This document shows positions 12,606 through 19,172 of a stretch of DNA of 22,112 bases, piece after piece. Made by a program: the position numbers and the translations under genes. Position 1 is the first letter of the stretch. Every line of letters starts with the position of its first letter. Origin of the DNA: a virus; the IMG/VR virus record IMGVR_UViG_3300025849_000256, positions 1 through 22,112 of that record; one strand, written 5' to 3'. A model generated the notes under the pieces. The model ran no database searches. It worked only from the letters and a program-made list of their open reading frames with translations, and was not told the origin of the DNA.

Positions 12606-12615
12606 CTGTACATTA

Positions 12616-12644
12616 TATATAACATGCTTTGATGTAAATGTCAA
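12616..12644 (-). promoter_or_regulatory. host-type promoter for the tmRNA
   Basis: TTGACA (12639-12644), 17-bp spacer, TATATA (12616-12621); start near 12609. The -35 box overlaps the TGA stop of the upstream gene. Confidence 0.8.
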
Positions 12645-12997
12645 GTAGTAATTCCATTATTACCAAAAATACTGTTATACTCTAATTCACCTCCATCTGA
12701 TATAACGCAAGTTACATTTGCTGATGGAAGAAATTCTAATATTGTGACTGTACCTTTGTCTTTGTTAACTAGAACTTCGACAATACTAGGTAGTGTAGTT
12801 TTGTATCTAATCATTCCAACTTCGCCGTACTCATTCGCGAATTCTGCTTTTACTTCGTTGTATGGTTTCTTAGTACAGACAACAGGTTTTTGTCCTTGTC
12901 TATATTCATGTTCTGGATTATCTTCACCGAAGGCAAATCCACACCAAAAAGATATACTAAGAATTATTAGATAATGTGGAAAGTATTTCTGTAACAT
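12641..12997 (-). CDS. small secreted protein of unknown function
   Basis: 118 residues. The signal peptide is clear: a short basic start, a hydrophobic core LIILSISFWCGFAFG, and likely cleavage before EDN at about residue 24. The mature part has two cysteines (C41 in PVVCTKKPY and C97 in NVTCVISDG) that could form one disulphide. A GTVTILEFLPSANVTCVI segment resembles small exported proteins I recall from marine phages. The start overlaps the preceding gene by 41 bases in another frame, supported by GAGGA 9 bases upstream. Export suggests a role at the cell envelope. Confidence 0.75.
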   Translation of the reverse strand: MLQKYFPHYLIILSISFWCGFAFGEDNPEHEYRQGQKPVVCTKKPYNEVKAEFANEYGEVGMIRYKTTLPSIVEVLVNKDKGTVTILEFLPSANVTCVISDGGELEYNSIFGNNGITT

Positions 12998-13544
12998 TTT
13001 TATTTTCCTCAGAGGTTACCATCTTAAAATTGAAAGGCATCGTTATTCGATATCCTTCAGTATTATGAGGTGGCATTTCATGTTCTAACCATCCTGGAAA
13101 TAAAACTACTTTACCCCTTTCCGCTTTTATTGAAATAGGAGTAAAGTTAAATACCTGAGGTCTTGGATCATAAAAATTAGTATGTCCAATATCGTCATAA
13201 TACACAATAGCACATACCATGTTATTATCACCATGACTGTGTTTCGAATGTGTACAACCTTTTTGTACATAGTTAAAGAAACTCATGTCAATCACAGCGC
13301 GCCGCTGATACAGTTGCGTTACATGATTTGTTACTAATCTATTTATCATAGATGTGTATGGACCACAAACTTCAGTCGTTAAGTCTCTATTGTATGTTGA
13401 AAAATATAAAGATATACCACTCGCATTCTTATTATCTTCAGCATATTTTTCTAGTTCGGTTCTAGAATTTGCTATGACAGTTTCATCTAAGAAATATTCA
13501 TGTATTGTTGTCTCAAAGAAACTATGTTGAGTAACACCTTGCAC
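12957..13544 (-). CDS. putative 2OG-Fe(II) oxygenase (histidine-rich phage type)
   Basis: 195 residues. The iron site appears as H102 and H104 in THSKHSHGDNNMVCAIVYYDD, then VVLFPGWLEHEMPPH with H155, and R166 in GYRITMPFNF for 2-oxoglutarate. This layout (HxH, then LFPxWLEH, then RxxxxFN) is that of the putative 2OG-Fe(II) oxygenase family often seen in marine phages (Pfam 2OG-FeII_Oxy_5, as I recall). The start is GTG, with AAGGG 7 bases upstream, and shares one base with the preceding stop. It follows the MGME1-like nuclease in one operon. The substrate is unknown. Confidence 0.8.
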   Translation of the reverse strand: MQGVTQHSFFETTIHEYFLDETVIANSRTELEKYAEDNKNASGISLYFSTYNRDLTTEVCGPYTSMINRLVTNHVTQLYQRRAVIDMSFFNYVQKGCTHSKHSHGDNNMVCAIVYYDDIGHTNFYDPRPQVFNFTPISIKAERGKVVLFPGWLEHEMPPHNTEGYRITMPFNFKMVTSEENKNVTEILSTLSNNS

Positions 13545-14215
13545 TACACACCCTTTACTGATTGATAATCATTTCTAACTTGAATGTATTTACCAATCCA
13601 ATCATCACGTTTCACCTGAAACAATTGACATTCATTACCCTCAACTGCAATGAGAATTGAAACTGTATCAACGACAATGCCGGTTCTCTCTTCATACATG
13701 ACTGCATATGCGGCGCCTTGCATAAAGTAGTTTTCTATATAATTTGCTGACTTAGGTTTACTTGATGTTTTAAAATCGATAATAGAAAGACGACCATCAA
13801 ACTCAGCAATACAATCTACACGTCCTGCAGTTTTTAAGTGATTAGAGAATAGTGATACTTCTTGACAATGTACATTATTAATTCTATGCAACAGAGGTTT
13901 AATACTATTAAACATATCTTTCTCTGCAGGAGTTTTTAGGTTTGGTTCTTTGTTGTTGATATAGTCTTCAACTTGATAGTGAAACTTAGTTCCTCTCGTT
14001 GATGCTTGTCTACTGATTTTGTTCGCCGCTTCTTCACCAACTCTCTTGCGCCACTCCATGATACCCTTTTGAGATAACCATCCTAGAACAGTTGTGACTG
14101 AAGGATATTTTAATCCATCAGGAGTAACGTACAGACGCATGTTATCTTCATTGATTGTTTCTAATTCATCAATCTTTATATCATGCTGTAAATGTGTATA
14201 GTTCATCAATTTCAT
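13544..14215 (-). CDS. PD-(D/E)xK exonuclease, MGME1/RecB-like
   Basis: 223 residues. YPSVTTVLGW is the N-terminal helix pattern of this family, and RGTKFHYQVEDY carries H79. E119, D134 in AGRVDCIAEFDG, and D147-F-K149 in LSIIDFKTSSK form the nuclease centre, and Q166 in FMQGAAYA is the family's glutamine motif. MGME1-like enzymes degrade single-stranded DNA ends; in phage a role in recombination, repair or host DNA breakdown is inferred. ATG at 14206 is a reasonable alternative start, as GGA lies 8 bases before it. Transcription comes from the promoter at 14242-14270. Confidence 0.85.
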   Translation of the reverse strand: MKLMNYTHLQHDIKIDELETINEDNMRLYVTPDGLKYPSVTTVLGWLSQKGIMEWRKRVGEEAANKISRQASTRGTKFHYQVEDYINNKEPNLKTPAEKDMFNSIKPLLHRINNVHCQEVSLFSNHLKTAGRVDCIAEFDGRLSIIDFKTSSKPKSANYIENYFMQGAAYAVMYEERTGIVVDTVSILIAVEGNECQLFQVKRDDWIGKYIQVRNDYQSVKGV

Positions 14216-14241
14216 TCCAATAGAAGTGGTAGTATGCTAAC

Positions 14242-14270
14242 ACTATAACACACTACCACGCACTTGTCAA
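14242..14270 (-). promoter_or_regulatory. host-type promoter for the nuclease-oxygenase unit
   Basis: TTGACA (14265-14270), 17-bp spacer, TATAGT (14242-14247); start near 14235. It begins 4 bases past the endolysin stop codon. Confidence 0.8.
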
Positions 14271-14273
14271 GTA

Positions 14274-14825
14274 TTAAATTAATCCAAATGCTTTAGATGT
14301 AGTTTCATCTACTCTTCGTAACCATCCACGACCAAAGGTCTCAAAAGTACCCAACTTCTTATAGTAGTTTGTACGCATCTCTTGATAGTTGGTGATTGCT
14401 TGGTGAAGACCCGCATCTTCATTTGCTTTATCATTATCAATTTCATCAATATATTCTTGTAATGCTTTTAGCGTCATAGGTCCGATACCACCATCTGGAG
14501 TTGCACCAATCATCTGTTGTAAGTATTTTGCGGCACGACCTGTTCCAGCATTAACACCAAAATCAAAAACACACAAGTCTAAACCTGCAGGTAAATCATC
14601 ACCTTTCAGTCTATCCCAATATTCTTCTTTATAAATTGGGGCAACGTCCTTGACTTTAAGTGATTTCATTTTTTTCACTTTAAGGTCCTTGCGCTCACAG
14701 TATGCCTCGTAGACACGTTTTGTTACTCCAAGGTTAGTCTCACCTCCTGGGTCCTTAGGGTGATTAACGTATCCACCTTCGTGGTGTAGAATGGTCTCTA
14801 AGCATTCTTCATAATTCTTCTGCAT
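14274..14825 (-). CDS. endolysin, glycoside hydrolase family 108
   Basis: 183 residues. The N-terminal catalytic domain shows LHHEGGYVNHPKDPGGETN with the catalytic E16, then LGVTKRVYEAY, and KEEYWDRLKGDDLPAGLDL followed by FDFGVNAG, all typical of GH108 N-acetylmuramidases. The C-terminal part (NYYKKLGTFETFGRGWLRRVD) matches the peptidoglycan-binding domain that usually follows. There is no signal peptide, so release would need a holin or other membrane lesion. AGGAG lies 6 bases before the ATG, and the gene is 9 bases after phoH. Confidence 0.93.
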   Translation of the reverse strand: MQKNYEECLETILHHEGGYVNHPKDPGGETNLGVTKRVYEAYCERKDLKVKKMKSLKVKDVAPIYKEEYWDRLKGDDLPAGLDLCVFDFGVNAGTGRAAKYLQQMIGATPDGGIGPMTLKALQEYIDEIDNDKANEDAGLHQAITNYQEMRTNYYKKLGTFETFGRGWLRRVDETTSKAFGLI

Positions 14826-14834
14826 TTTAGTCTC

Positions 14835-15572
14835 CTATGCGATTTTTAATTTCTTGTCAATACTCTCGTAAAGACCAGCGTACTCTTTTCTGTTCTTTGC
14901 TATGATATACTCTTTAACAAGTCCGCTTCGTACAATGTCTTCTTCTTTAAAGTCAATCATGTCAAAAGATTTCATATTCTTCACAATGTCCATAAAGTCA
15001 ATGATACCTCTCTGTTCATTCTGTCTAGTCAAATCAGTTTGCATAAAGTCACCAGAGAAAATAATTTTAGAGTTTTCACCAACTCTTGTTATAATTGTGT
15101 CCAACTCATGAAAGTTTAAGTTTTGACACTCATCTACAATCACAATACTATCAATAAGTGTTATGCCTCTTATATATGATGTAGGAAGAAATTCTAGTAT
15201 CTCTTGATATTTAGCAAGTTCGTATGGGTTCTCTACACCAGGAAATAGTTCATTCATTAATGCCACATATGGTTCATTATATACTGCAGACTTCTCTTCT
15301 TGTGATCCAGGAAGAAAACCTATATCTCTGATAGGTAACATAGACCTAACTAATACAACTTTTCTTTGGTCAACTCTACGCGATAAAATTGCGTTCATTG
15401 CAAGATATAATGCAATAAAAGTTTTCCCTGTTCCAGCACATCCATGAAGGATTAAATTTTTATCGTTATTGAATGCCTCAAAAGTTTTTTCCTGATTGGT
15501 TGTAATCGGTTTAACTTTTTTTAGTAACGTGTCTGATAATGCTTTAACGGTAATTACTTTAGATTTTGTCAT
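14835..15572 (-). CDS. phoH: PhoH-like P-loop ATPase
   Basis: 245 residues. Walker A is HGCAGTGKT (residues 43-51) and Walker B is SIVIVDECQN with D147-E148. VRSMLPIRDIGFLPGSQEEK and KIIFSGDFMQTDLT are PhoH signatures. It is a common auxiliary gene of marine phages, often linked to phosphate stress, but the biochemical role in infection is not settled; RNA helicase or RNase-linked functions are proposed for relatives. Start: ATG with AGAGGAG 6 bases upstream. I see no consensus promoter directly in front, so it is probably read from upstream genes. Confidence 0.93.
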   Translation of the reverse strand: MTKSKVITVKALSDTLLKKVKPITTNQEKTFEAFNNDKNLILHGCAGTGKTFIALYLAMNAILSRRVDQRKVVLVRSMLPIRDIGFLPGSQEEKSAVYNEPYVALMNELFPGVENPYELAKYQEILEFLPTSYIRGITLIDSIVIVDECQNLNFHELDTIITRVGENSKIIFSGDFMQTDLTRQNEQRGIIDFMDIVKNMKSFDMIDFKEEDIVRSGLVKEYIIAKNRKEYAGLYESIDKKLKIA

Positions 15573-15623
15573 GTGTTCTCCTCTGTTATGACTGAACCAT
15601 TACAAGAGTTTTCAACAAATACA

Positions 15624-16598
15624 TTATGACTTATGAAATGGACATTTTCCTCCTTTATTCTTCTGCGTATACCCAAAGTATTTTAACGCATTTCTATATG
15701 GTACTGATGATCCCCATGCTGTACCCCTCATAAAATTAGAAATTTCTCTATGTCTTTCTATGTCAGTATCATTAATCATTCTGACTTCTAAAGGTAGTCT
15801 ATCTCTCTTAATAGGAATGTATGTGACAAGAGGTGTCATATAAGGTATTTCAAATTGAACACCCTTCTCCTTAACAAAGAAAAACATATTAGAAGTGTGC
15901 CAGTAGTCTGTGTTAAGTATTCCTGGCATTGCTTCTAATGTATTGTTGAATTGATATGTGGGATCAATCTGTAACATTGCCCATCCAGGAGGGGTGTGTA
16001 TTTCCCATATACTATCCAACTTCAATAAACAAGATGCCCAGTGTTCTGGCATCTCAGGAATCATTGTTGAATACTGAGAAGTAGGATGTATACCCCAATT
16101 TTCATTGGTATCGTTTTCTTGTTGCCACTGTTCTAACTTACTTAGTGTTACACTCTCACTAGTAGCAAAATCTCCATCCATATTTTTATGCTGGTCTGTT
16201 TTTGCTGTGTAACCTGCTCTATGCGTTGATGAGTGTGTTATTAAATCTTTACCATCTTCAGTAACAGTTACAATCGTATTACCCCAATACGGCATTGTGT
16301 ATCCAACACTGAGAATGTCTTGCATTCCAGGGCAGGTCTTAATTGTTTGACCATGTGTCTTAAAGTCAGGATGAATACCTCCAGGTGCCGCCCGCAGAAT
16401 TTGCGCTCTTGCTTGTTCATCAACATCTAGTAATTGATTGGTTGGTAACTTCTTAAACCAATCAGGAATAAAATGACTACTATTCTTAATAGGTGCCCAT
16501 TTTTGCACACCCTCTATCTGTGTGACAAATTCAACTTTTGGTGGTGTATATGTTTTCTTTGCTAACCATGTAGCAAAGTCGTTGAGTAATTCTCTCAC
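15624..16598 (-). CDS. conserved phage protein, DUF6065-like
   Basis: 324 residues. Segments in order: FIPDWFKKLP (about 43-52), TIKTCPGMQDILSVGYTMPYW, WEIHTPPGWAMLQIDPTY, GILNTDYWHTSNMFF and TPLVTYIPIKRDRLP. This order (a PDWFK start, CPG, PPGW, GxxDTD, then PL-x-IPxxR) is what I recall for DUF6065, a family of unknown, possibly cupin-like, function. The C-terminus is CPFHKS with scattered basic residues. The start is GTG and overlaps the preceding stop (GTGA). Function unknown. Confidence 0.75.
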   Translation of the reverse strand: MRELLNDFATWLAKKTYTPPKVEFVTQIEGVQKWAPIKNSSHFIPDWFKKLPTNQLLDVDEQARAQILRAAPGGIHPDFKTHGQTIKTCPGMQDILSVGYTMPYWGNTIVTVTEDGKDLITHSSTHRAGYTAKTDQHKNMDGDFATSESVTLSKLEQWQQENDTNENWGIHPTSQYSTMIPEMPEHWASCLLKLDSIWEIHTPPGWAMLQIDPTYQFNNTLEAMPGILNTDYWHTSNMFFFVKEKGVQFEIPYMTPLVTYIPIKRDRLPLEVRMINDTDIERHREISNFMRGTAWGSSVPYRNALKYFGYTQKNKGGKCPFHKS

Positions 16599-16894
16599 TT
16601 TTTCTTTGACCTATGCTTTGCTAAGATTTGTTCAGTCTGACTTCTCTTAATAGATTTACGATTGTATTGTTGATCCACTGCCGATCCAGGCGCATTCTCT
16701 CCAATTCGTGACATTACTTCTTTGAATCCGTCAGAGGTTTTATCAGATAGTGATACGCCGCCAACAATTGTAGGAGCGGTAATGACTGGTTCAATATTGG
16801 GATTTGTTTTGAGGAAGTCTTCTCGGTCTTTCCATGACATGAATTCGTCAAATACTTCTCCAGTTTGCTGATTAATAAACGTGTATGTGGGCAT
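16595..16894 (-). CDS. FmdB-like small phage protein without zinc ribbon
   Basis: 99 residues starting MPTYTFINQQTGEVFDEFMSW, the beta-hairpin start of FmdB-type regulatory proteins, followed by REDFLKTNPNIEP. The two Cys-x2-Cys knuckles of FmdB are absent; there is no cysteine. The C-terminal half (SLSDKTSDGFKEVMSRIGE, then a basic tail ILAKHRSKKK) resembles a protein common in cyanophages. It overlaps its upstream neighbour by 23 bases and its downstream neighbour by 4. Function unknown; nucleic-acid binding is a guess from the basic tail. Confidence 0.78.
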   Translation of the reverse strand: MPTYTFINQQTGEVFDEFMSWKDREDFLKTNPNIEPVITAPTIVGGVSLSDKTSDGFKEVMSRIGENAPGSAVDQQYNRKSIKRSQTEQILAKHRSKKK

Positions 16895-17468
16895 TATCTA
16901 TATCTCTATTTAGTGATTGGTTATTGTACCATTGAGGTACATCTCTCTTTTTCCAGTTAGCAAAAGTCTTTTTTGCCTCACGATAAAAGTTGCGATAAGC
17001 ACTGATGCTATCACCTTCTACCATACATTGCGGAAACTGCTTCATCGCTTGAGGTGGTTCTACAAAATCTTTATCAGAAATATTTGTCGGTACAGTTTTT
17101 AGAAGTTCTGACAAAAGCGTATAACTAGCGTGGGATTTTCCATATCTATAGATGAACTCTTTATGCAACTCAGACCAGAGGTTGTACAACCACTTATAAT
17201 GAGTGACAGACTGACGAACCCAAATAGCAGACGGGTGATTGACATGACATGCTTTATATACGATTTTCTCTGCATTGTCGTTTTGTAAACGCCATCGTTT
17301 TACTTTTCTGTTGTTCTTGCTATAATCAGTGTACTCATCGCCGTCAAGCACCCTGTGGGCGGTTGACATGAGTTGTGCATACTCGACAAGCATCTTACTC
17401 ACATGTTTGTCTACATGCCACTCAGCGCACGTTTTAGGGTCATTATGTAGATAGAATATATTCATCAT
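16872..17468 (-). CDS. conserved marine phage protein of unknown function
   Basis: 198 residues from the ATG at 17468 (17465 is equally possible; GAGG lies 2 to 5 bases upstream, and the GTG at 17471 is too close). NIFYLHNDPKTCAEWHVDKHVSKMLVEYAQL is histidine- and aspartate-rich, and is followed by HVNHPSAIWVRQSVTHYKWL and, further on, EPPQAMKQFPQCM. The pattern is familiar from cyanophage and pelagiphage genomes, but I know no function. The DxHVxKH and HPxxxW motifs look like a possible metal or catalytic site. Confidence 0.8.
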   Translation of the reverse strand: MMNIFYLHNDPKTCAEWHVDKHVSKMLVEYAQLMSTAHRVLDGDEYTDYSKNNRKVKRWRLQNDNAEKIVYKACHVNHPSAIWVRQSVTHYKWLYNLWSELHKEFIYRYGKSHASYTLLSELLKTVPTNISDKDFVEPPQAMKQFPQCMVEGDSISAYRNFYREAKKTFANWKKRDVPQWYNNQSLNRDIDNAHIHVY

Positions 17469-17494
17469 CACCTCATTGTATCATTAACTATATT

Positions 17495-17523
17495 AATGTA
17501 TCATAAATCAGTCATTATGTCAA
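17495..17523 (-). promoter_or_regulatory. possible host-type promoter for the 16872-17468 unit
   Basis: TTGACA (17518-17523), 17-bp spacer, TACATT (17495-17500), a weaker -10 box. Start near 17488. The -35 box overlaps the bS21 stop codon. Confidence 0.45.
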
Positions 17524-17789
17524 GAATTTTCTTCAAGTTTCTTCTGTAGTTTTCTCCAACGCTTGACTGCTTCTTTTTTCTTACGTTGTTTTGCTTCTGC
17601 TGGTTTCTCATAGTACTGCTTTGCTTTGAGTTCTTTGAGTATACCAGATTTTTGCACTTTCTTTTTAAACAGACGCAATGCTTTTTCAACATCGCCGTTG
17701 CGTACTGTTACTTCAAGACCTCCATCGCGAGGTCTATCATCTTTTTTAACATATCGTTTGTTACTGTTGTAGTTATTTTTATAAGTCAT
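17520..17789 (-). CDS. rpsU: ribosomal protein bS21
   Basis: 89 residues. The core from about residue 25 (LEVTVRNGDVEKALRLFKKK, then VQKSGILKELKAKQYYEKP and a basic helix with KRWRKLQKK) is a clear bS21. The first 24 residues are an Asn/Lys/Arg-rich extension compared with the usual form of about 70. bS21 sits at the mRNA exit region of the 30S platform near the anti-Shine-Dalgarno and helps initiation. Virus-encoded bS21 has been reported, including in SAR11 phages. The host-type promoter ends 7 bases from the ATG, and no other ATG fits, so the message should be leaderless or nearly so. Confidence 0.93.
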   Translation of the reverse strand: MTYKNNYNSNKRYVKKDDRPRDGGLEVTVRNGDVEKALRLFKKKVQKSGILKELKAKQYYEKPAEAKQRKKKEAVKRWRKLQKKLEENS

Positions 17790-17795
17790 TGTGCT

Positions 17796-17824
17796 AATAT
17801 ATCACTCTTCTTATGTAATGTCAA
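17796..17824 (-). promoter_or_regulatory. host-type promoter for bS21
   Basis: TTGACA (17819-17824), 17-bp spacer, TATATT (17796-17801). The start is expected at 17789-17790, on the bS21 start codon. It begins 4 bases after the stop of the preceding gene. Confidence 0.8.
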
Positions 17825-17827
17825 GTA

Positions 17828-18451
17828 TTAATGTACACTTTTGCCGAAATTAAAGGCAATAGTTACTCTATTCTTAATTATATCATACTCACTATGTATC
17901 TGGTCACGAACATAAGGTACGGTGTGCATCATGTATCCAGGAAACAAAACCAACTGTCCAGGTTGAGGAAGTACTTTGTGCGATACTTTCGTAACTTCAG
18001 TATTCTTTGCTTCTTCATATGATGTATGAAATGTGTAACTATTAGGATTTACAAAAACAGTTGGCGTCAAGTCAGGAGTTGCATAATAGATAGCGCATAT
18101 GTGACACTTACCATGATGATGTGCTTCTTGTGAATGATGTCTTTCAGTGTATTTGTTAAACCAAGCAGAGGTAATCATAGAAGGATTGTCAGTATCTTCC
18201 CACCCAATAGCATCACAGAACTGTTGACCTTGCTGTGTTACTTGGTCAAACAGTTCTGTGCATTCTTCATTGAGAATTTTATTAATATTGTCATGGTTAT
18301 AGGAAGATACAACCTTACAGTCCCATGTATGATTTGCGTCTTCTTCTGTGATGTTTTTTGCGAGAGCATCAACAGTTTTTAAAACATAATCATTATCTAT
18401 TTTCAAATCTACAACCGCAATTGGATGCGGAAAAATATAATCAATATTCAT
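17828..18451 (-). CDS. putative 2OG-Fe(II) oxygenase (histidine-rich phage type)
   Basis: 207 residues. The start IDYIFPHPIAVVDLKID is a common opening of this family. SQEAHHHGKCHICAIYYATPD holds H111-H113, LVLFPGYMMHTVPYV holds H176, and R195 lies in NRVTIAFNFG. This is the same layout as the gene at 12957, but the two are too different to be a recent duplication. It follows the 18467-19060 gene by 15 bases, with only a weak AGAGAG as ribosome-binding site. The substrate is unknown; such phage enzymes may modify proteins or nucleic acids. Confidence 0.8.
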   Translation of the reverse strand: MNIDYIFPHPIAVVDLKIDNDYVLKTVDALAKNITEEDANHTWDCKVVSSYNHDNINKILNEECTELFDQVTQQGQQFCDAIGWEDTDNPSMITSAWFNKYTERHHSQEAHHHGKCHICAIYYATPDLTPTVFVNPNSYTFHTSYEEAKNTEVTKVSHKVLPQPGQLVLFPGYMMHTVPYVRDQIHSEYDIIKNRVTIAFNFGKSVH

Positions 18452-18466
18452 TATAAGGTTTACTCT

Positions 18467-19060
18467 CTATTTGTTACCATCTTCTTTACAAAGCGTATTG
18501 CTAGTTCCCCTCATTACATAGTCATCAGATTGAAGTTCACCTCTTGAAGTTCTTAGAATTTTATATTCATCTCCCTCTAGAACAATCTTTGCTCCAGCAT
18601 CAGGACCATCAAACATTACACATGAGATTTTCATTGTGCTAAAATCACGAACATGAGCAACATATGCTGGATGACCATGATGTGCCGGATCGTTAACTTT
18701 ATTTACTTCAACAATATCGCCAGGAAACAATGCACATGATTTTGGATATTTTTTATGACCATAGTAAACATAGTCTACGGTATCATCACCTTCTTCGTCA
18801 AAAACATATTTAAGACCTTGCTTGGCAAGTTCATCAGGACTTTCAATAAGTCCCCCATCAACAAGACGCTTTTGATTGTGTCTGCTATATCCAGCGATGA
18901 CGCAATCATAAGTTGATGCAATGTCACCATATGATAGATGACCAACTTTAGAGACAATATCATCTCTACCAAGGTTGTCCGACAACCGACTTCCGCCGGT
19001 AATATATTGAATTGTTCCGTCTGGAAGTAACTTCCTTTCGGTTTTAGTGTAATCTGACAT
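18467..19060 (-). CDS. unknown protein under late promoters
   Basis: 197 residues. I do not recognise it. It begins MSDYTKTERKLLPDGTIQY, has a DDIVSKVGHLSYGDIASTYD region, and then a probable small beta barrel (residues about 108-160) with PGDIVEVNKVNDPAHHGHPAY and a strand-rich segment VAHVRDFSTMKISCVMFDG. It has no membrane segment or signal. AGAGGA lies 10 bases before the ATG. Two minus-strand TATAAATA boxes (19104-19111 and 19152-19159) precede it, which suggests a virion or late function. The opposite-strand P-loop gene shares the same intergenic region. Confidence 0.75.
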   Translation of the reverse strand: MSDYTKTERKLLPDGTIQYITGGSRLSDNLGRDDIVSKVGHLSYGDIASTYDCVIAGYSRHNQKRLVDGGLIESPDELAKQGLKYVFDEEGDDTVDYVYYGHKKYPKSCALFPGDIVEVNKVNDPAHHGHPAYVAHVRDFSTMKISCVMFDGPDAGAKIVLEGDEYKILRTSRGELQSDDYVMRGTSNTLCKEDGNK

Positions 19061-19103
19061 TTTATTTTATCCTCTCGCAAAAGAAATGTGTAATTCTTTA
19101 AAG

Positions 19104-19111
19104 TATTTATA
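19104..19111 (-). promoter_or_regulatory. late promoter TATAAATA (proximal) for the 18467-19060 gene
   Basis: Exact late motif on the minus strand. Start near 19098, leader about 38 bases. Confidence 0.65.
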
Positions 19112-19133
19112 AGAGATGCCTACTCAGTAAATT

Positions 19134-19141
19134 TATAAATA
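19134..19141 (+). promoter_or_regulatory. late promoter TATAAATA for the P-loop kinase gene
   Basis: Exact late motif. Start near 19147, 26 bases before the ATG at 19173, with GGAG in between. Confidence 0.7.
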
Positions 19142-19151
19142 CATATAGAAT

Positions 19152-19159
19152 TATTTATA
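19152..19159 (-). promoter_or_regulatory. late promoter TATAAATA (distal), facing the kinase promoter
   Basis: Minus-strand match 10 bases beyond the plus-strand box. The predicted start near 19146 is next to the plus-strand start at 19147, the same geometry as at 3170-3198. Confidence 0.6.
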
Positions 19160-19172
19160 TTGGAGTGTTACA

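Larger units (their letters stand above)
12261..12609 (-). ncRNA. ssrA: circularly permuted two-piece tmRNA (ssrA), alphaproteobacterial type
   Basis: Reading leftward, the locus gives an acceptor half ending in CCA, an intervening segment, then a coding half starting GGGGGCG. The 3' strand CGCCTCC (12556-12550) pairs fully with GGGGGCG (12425-12419), and the third pair is G-U, the alanyl-tRNA synthetase identity element. The discriminator is A. The T-arm is GTGGG-TGCGATA-CCCAC, and the coding half holds a D-loop-like GGATCGAC and the tag reading frame. tmRNA rescues stalled ribosomes and tags the unfinished protein for proteolysis. The halves are in the reversed order known from alphaproteobacteria. 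The T-loop has G where psi-55 normally is, and by hand I find only a weak helix 2 (CGT/ACG plus CTG/CAG). It has its own promoter. Confidence 0.9.

Noticed and set aside
14836-14860. TTGACA near the end of phoH as a promoter for the endolysin
   Set aside because: At 17-bp spacing the -10 position reads TAGGAG, which is the endolysin's ribosome-binding site, not a -10 box.
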